Shown here: positions 61,604 through 64,000 of the stretch, piece after piece
Layout of the letters: the number at the start of each line of letters is the position of its first letter
Numbering within the stretch: the first letter of the stretch is position 1
Source: Arcticibacter pallidicorallinus
GTDB lineage: Bacteria; Bacteroidota; Bacteroidia; Sphingobacteriales; Sphingobacteriaceae
Reading direction: 5' to 3'
Assembly (NCBI RefSeq): GCF_003002875.1
Contig: NZ_PVTH01000005.1
Location: forward strand, 62,001-126,000
DNA length: 64,000 nucleotides
Position numbers and translations under genes: made by a program
Notes under the pieces: model-generated
Database searches by the model: none
What the model was told of the DNA's origin: nothing
The model's input: the letters and a program-made list of their open reading frames with translations, nothing else

Positions 61604-63442
61604 TCAGATAATGCCAAAAAGTGAACCTCCTTTGGCTCCCATCTTATCAACCCGGCTTTCCACCTCCTGATCCTTTATGAGTTCAGGCGCATGATGAGGC
61701 TTCTTACGTGCATCGATAATTAGCGGTCCTCTGCAACCCCAGTGTTTATGCTCGGTAAAGCTGTTGATGCCGTGTACGTCATGCGAAGGATTACTCCGTG
61801 TGAATGTAACCCAAACCAAATTATTGATGTCTGCAGCAGTAAACTGAGCATCATCACATAAGATAATCAGCGCAAGGCCGTCAAGCTCAACTCCCTTCAG
61901 ATGTACGTTAAGTAAGGCGATCTCCTTTTGCGTGCCTTCGGCAGAAGAATAGGGCATGCCTTCAAGGGCGAGTACGCCAGGTATTGCCAGCTTAAATCCA
62001 CCGAAAAGGGACGGTACTTCAAAGTAACTTGGTATGTCTCTCCATAGTTCGCGCTTTTTATCGCCCGCTGCCGCAAACACGACCTTGGATCCAGAATTCA
62101 GTCCGTCACCGCTATAATCCAAAGTGTCGATAGTGGTATTGGTATGGAAGTGCAAATCTCTAGTAAAATCCATTCGCTCCAGCACATGCATCATGAATGT
62201 ATCGATGTTATGTGTGTGCAAAGCTGGATTGTCTTCTTTGGCCGCAATGAAAAGGTATTTTGCAAGACTGAGCTGATTTCTACCCAGAATCTGATTAGCG
62301 ATCGTCAGGATCTCCTGCGGACGGCGTTCGTTCAGATAGGGCGTGTAGCGCTCACTACCGATGGCGAACAACAGCGGATGTACCCCCGCAGCATCGACGG
62401 CATTTACTTCGTGCAGTCCGGCTATTTCCTTCGGCATAGCAGAACCTGTGATTTCATGTATGAGCGCACCGAAACTGGTATCCTCCTGAGGAGGTCGCCC
62501 TACTACGGTAAAAGACCAAATCGGGTTTTTCTTATGATACACCTTATGGACCTTCATCAACGGAAAGGGATGAACGAGGCTATAGTAGCCGAGGTGATCT
62601 CCGAAAGGTCCTTCAGGCTTGTTGTCCTGCGGGTAAACTGTTCCTGTGATGACAAAGTCTGCATCTGCAGAAATACAAAATCCTTCTTCATCGTAAAAAT
62701 AACGGAAGCGGCGATTGCCCAGCGCTCCGGCAAATATCATCTCGGAAAGTCCTTCTGGCAGGGGCATTACGGCGGACAAGGGGTGTGATGGCGGACCTCC
62801 TACAAAGATACTCACCTTCAATGGTTGTCCCAGAGCATTGGCTTTCGCCTGATGAACGCCTATACCTCTGTGCAGCTGGTAATGCAATCCGACTTCCTGA
62901 TCCTGTATATAGTCATTTCCCCCCAACTGGATGCGGTACATCCCCAGGTTGGCATTCATGACGCCTGGTTTATCATAATCCTCGGTATATACCTGAGGCA
63001 TGGTAACAAACGGCCCTCCGTCCATTGGCCAGTTTACTATTTGAGGAAGTTCTGAGATACTGGTTTTTCCGAACGCAATCGGGGCATTCTTTCCCACTTT
63101 CATCGGCAGGGCCGAAAGCGCAGTAAGGCTGACATTAGCATACTTGAAGGGATTTTTCATGGCCTTTACAGGGTCCATTTTGATATCTACAAGCGTTTTG
63201 ATCTTGTCGAGTGTATCCCTGAAAATAAAGCGAGAGCGCTCCAATGTGCCAAACAGGTTCGACACGGCGGGAAACTTGCTGCCTTTTACATTTTCAAAAT
63301 ATAAGGCAGGCCCCTGATGCTCGTACACGCGCAGGTGTATAGCTGCCATTTCGAGATAAGGGTCGACTTCTTCTTTTATTCTTATTAAATGGCCATGTTG
63401 CTCAAGGTCATTTACACATGCTTCTAAACTGTGATATCCCAT
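61604..63442 (-). CDS. UbiD-family decarboxylase
   Basis: A 612-residue prenylated-FMN-dependent decarboxylase. It begins GYHSLEACVNDLEQHGHLIRIKEEVDP and contains the UbiD motifs GPFGDHLGYYS and VVGRPPQEDTSFG. It is probably the menaquinone-pathway decarboxylase in this group, but other aryl substrates are possible. A UbiX flavin prenyltransferase is not in the window. It is a single gene on the minus strand. Confidence 0.88.
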   Translation of the reverse strand: MGYHSLEACVNDLEQHGHLIRIKEEVDPYLEMAAIHLRVYEHQGPALYFENVKGSKFPAVSNLFGTLERSRFIFRDTLDKIKTLVDIKMDPVKAMKNPFKYANVSLTALSALPMKVGKNAPIAFGKTSISELPQIVNWPMDGGPFVTMPQVYTEDYDKPGVMNANLGMYRIQLGGNDYIQDQEVGLHYQLHRGIGVHQAKANALGQPLKVSIFVGGPPSHPLSAVMPLPEGLSEMIFAGALGNRRFRYFYDEEGFCISADADFVITGTVYPQDNKPEGPFGDHLGYYSLVHPFPLMKVHKVYHKKNPIWSFTVVGRPPQEDTSFGALIHEITGSAMPKEIAGLHEVNAVDAAGVHPLLFAIGSERYTPYLNERRPQEILTIANQILGRNQLSLAKYLFIAAKEDNPALHTHNIDTFMMHVLERMDFTRDLHFHTNTTIDTLDYSGDGLNSGSKVVFAAAGDKKRELWRDIPSYFEVPSLFGGFKLAIPGVLALEGMPYSSAEGTQKEIALLNVHLKGVELDGLALIILCDDAQFTAADINNLVWVTFTRSNPSHDVHGINSFTEHKHWGCRGPLIIDARKKPHHAPELIKDQEVESRVDKMGAKGGSLFGII

Positions 63443-63468
63443 TTAAGCCAAACTTAGAGATTTTCGCC

Positions 63469-64000
63469 TTAAAAAGCGCTCACTGCATTCAATTCTTCGA
63501 GGTCTCCTTTGTCAAGATTCAGATACGCAGCCCTTGCAATGTCACGCAGCTGCTCTACGCTGGTAGCACTGGCAATTGGAGCGGTAACACCGGGTTGCGC
63601 AATGAGCCAGGCAAGTGACACCTGTGCGGGTGTAGCACCGTGCCTGGCAGCGATCTCGTCAAGTTTATTCAGGATGGAAGTTCCTTTTTTGTTTAGATAT
63701 TTTTTAACGCCAGCTCCCCGGGGACTTTTGGAGAGATCGGCTTCGGACCGGTATTTCCCTGTCAGAAATCCGGCGGCTAATGAGAAATAGGAAATGACGC
63801 CGATGCCATATTCCTGTACGATGGGCAAATACTGGCTTTCAAAGTCAGCACGCTCAACAAGATTATATTCTGGCTGGAAACATTCGTATCTGGGCAAACC
63901 CCTTTCGCTTGCATCCAATGCTTCACGCAGCCTTTTAGGCTCGAAGTTTGATGCACCGATGACCCTTACCTTGCCTTCACTGATGAGTTTCGCATAAGCC
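63469..64000 (-). CDS. Aldo/keto reductase, 5' part cut by the window edge
   Basis: The open frame runs off the right edge; the C-terminal 177 residues are visible. They show RVIGASNFEPKRLREAL, the substrate-loop segment, QPEYNLVERADFE and the C-terminal ALIAQPGVTAPIASATSVEQL region with the Ser/Arg cofactor residues of the Tas/YajO-like group. The catalytic Asp, Tyr, Lys and His lie mostly outside the window. It is 26 bp downstream of the UbiD gene's start region, divergent in order but on the same strand. Confidence 0.85.
   Translation of the reverse strand, partial: AYAKLISEGKVRVIGASNFEPKRLREALDASERGLPRYECFQPEYNLVERADFESQYLPIVQEYGIGVISYFSLAAGFLTGKYRSEADLSKSPRGAGVKKYLNKKGTSILNKLDEIAARHGATPAQVSLAWLIAQPGVTAPIASATSVEQLRDIARAAYLNLDKGDLEELNAVSAF

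Noticed and set aside
62144-62788. Plus-strand frame of 214 residues opposite the UbiD gene
   Set aside because: Shadow of a conserved gene; no recognisable protein.

Overview
The window comes from a Bacteroidota genome, most likely the Sphingobacteriaceae (Pedobacter-like). I infer this from gene content: TIGR02757, DUF6122, FadL/OmpP1 and UbiD-type proteins, lipoproteins with classical lipoboxes, a promoter of the Bacteroidota TTG / TAnnTTTG type, and secreted pectin-degrading enzymes. No rRNA, tRNA or CRISPR array was found.

Region 1 (1-21 kb) is ordinary chromosome with accessory carbohydrate functions. It holds a TolC-type outer-membrane protein cut by the window edge, two AraC-family regulators, small detoxification enzymes (VOC, dienelactone hydrolase, aldo/keto reductase, DinB), an MFS exporter, a type I methionine aminopeptidase, an MTHFR-like protein divergent from an Lrp regulator, and a scattered pectin set: PL1 pectate lyase, pectinesterase-like beta-helix protein, secreted alpha/beta hydrolase and GH105 hydrolase. 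Region 2 (21-32 kb) is a run of membrane and ion-homeostasis genes: BCCT, ClC with CBS domains, DUF389, DUF202, TerC, beta-carbonic anhydrase, TetR, FUSC and DUF808.

Region 3 (about 32.0-50.2 kb) is the most interesting part. I read it as one integrative mobilizable element inserted between the DUF808 gene and the 3' end of mnmE. All its genes lie on the minus strand. From right to left they are a tyrosine integrase, a two-TM membrane protein, an HTH/excisionase-like protein, a VapE-like ATPase, a toprim primase, a MobC-like protein, a relaxase with a second gene nested in another frame, and two unknown small genes. Then follow three antiphage modules: an AbiE-type toxin-antitoxin pair behind a 56-bp perfect palindrome, a single-chain Eco57I-like restriction-modification enzyme, and a three-gene operon whose architecture matches Detocs, the defensive two-component system (TPR-like histidine kinase, stand-alone receiver, receiver fused to a nucleoside phosphorylase-type ATP-cleaving effector). 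Candidate oriT, iteron-like, operator and integrase-arm repeats lie in the gaps.

Region 4 (50.3-64 kb) is core chromosome again: mnmE, TIGR02757, a trans-sulfuration enzyme, a compact egtB-egtD ergothioneine pair, an AI-2E-family permease, proS, a Gly/Tyr-rich lipoprotein with a FadL-like porin, a UbiD-family decarboxylase and a truncated aldo/keto reductase.
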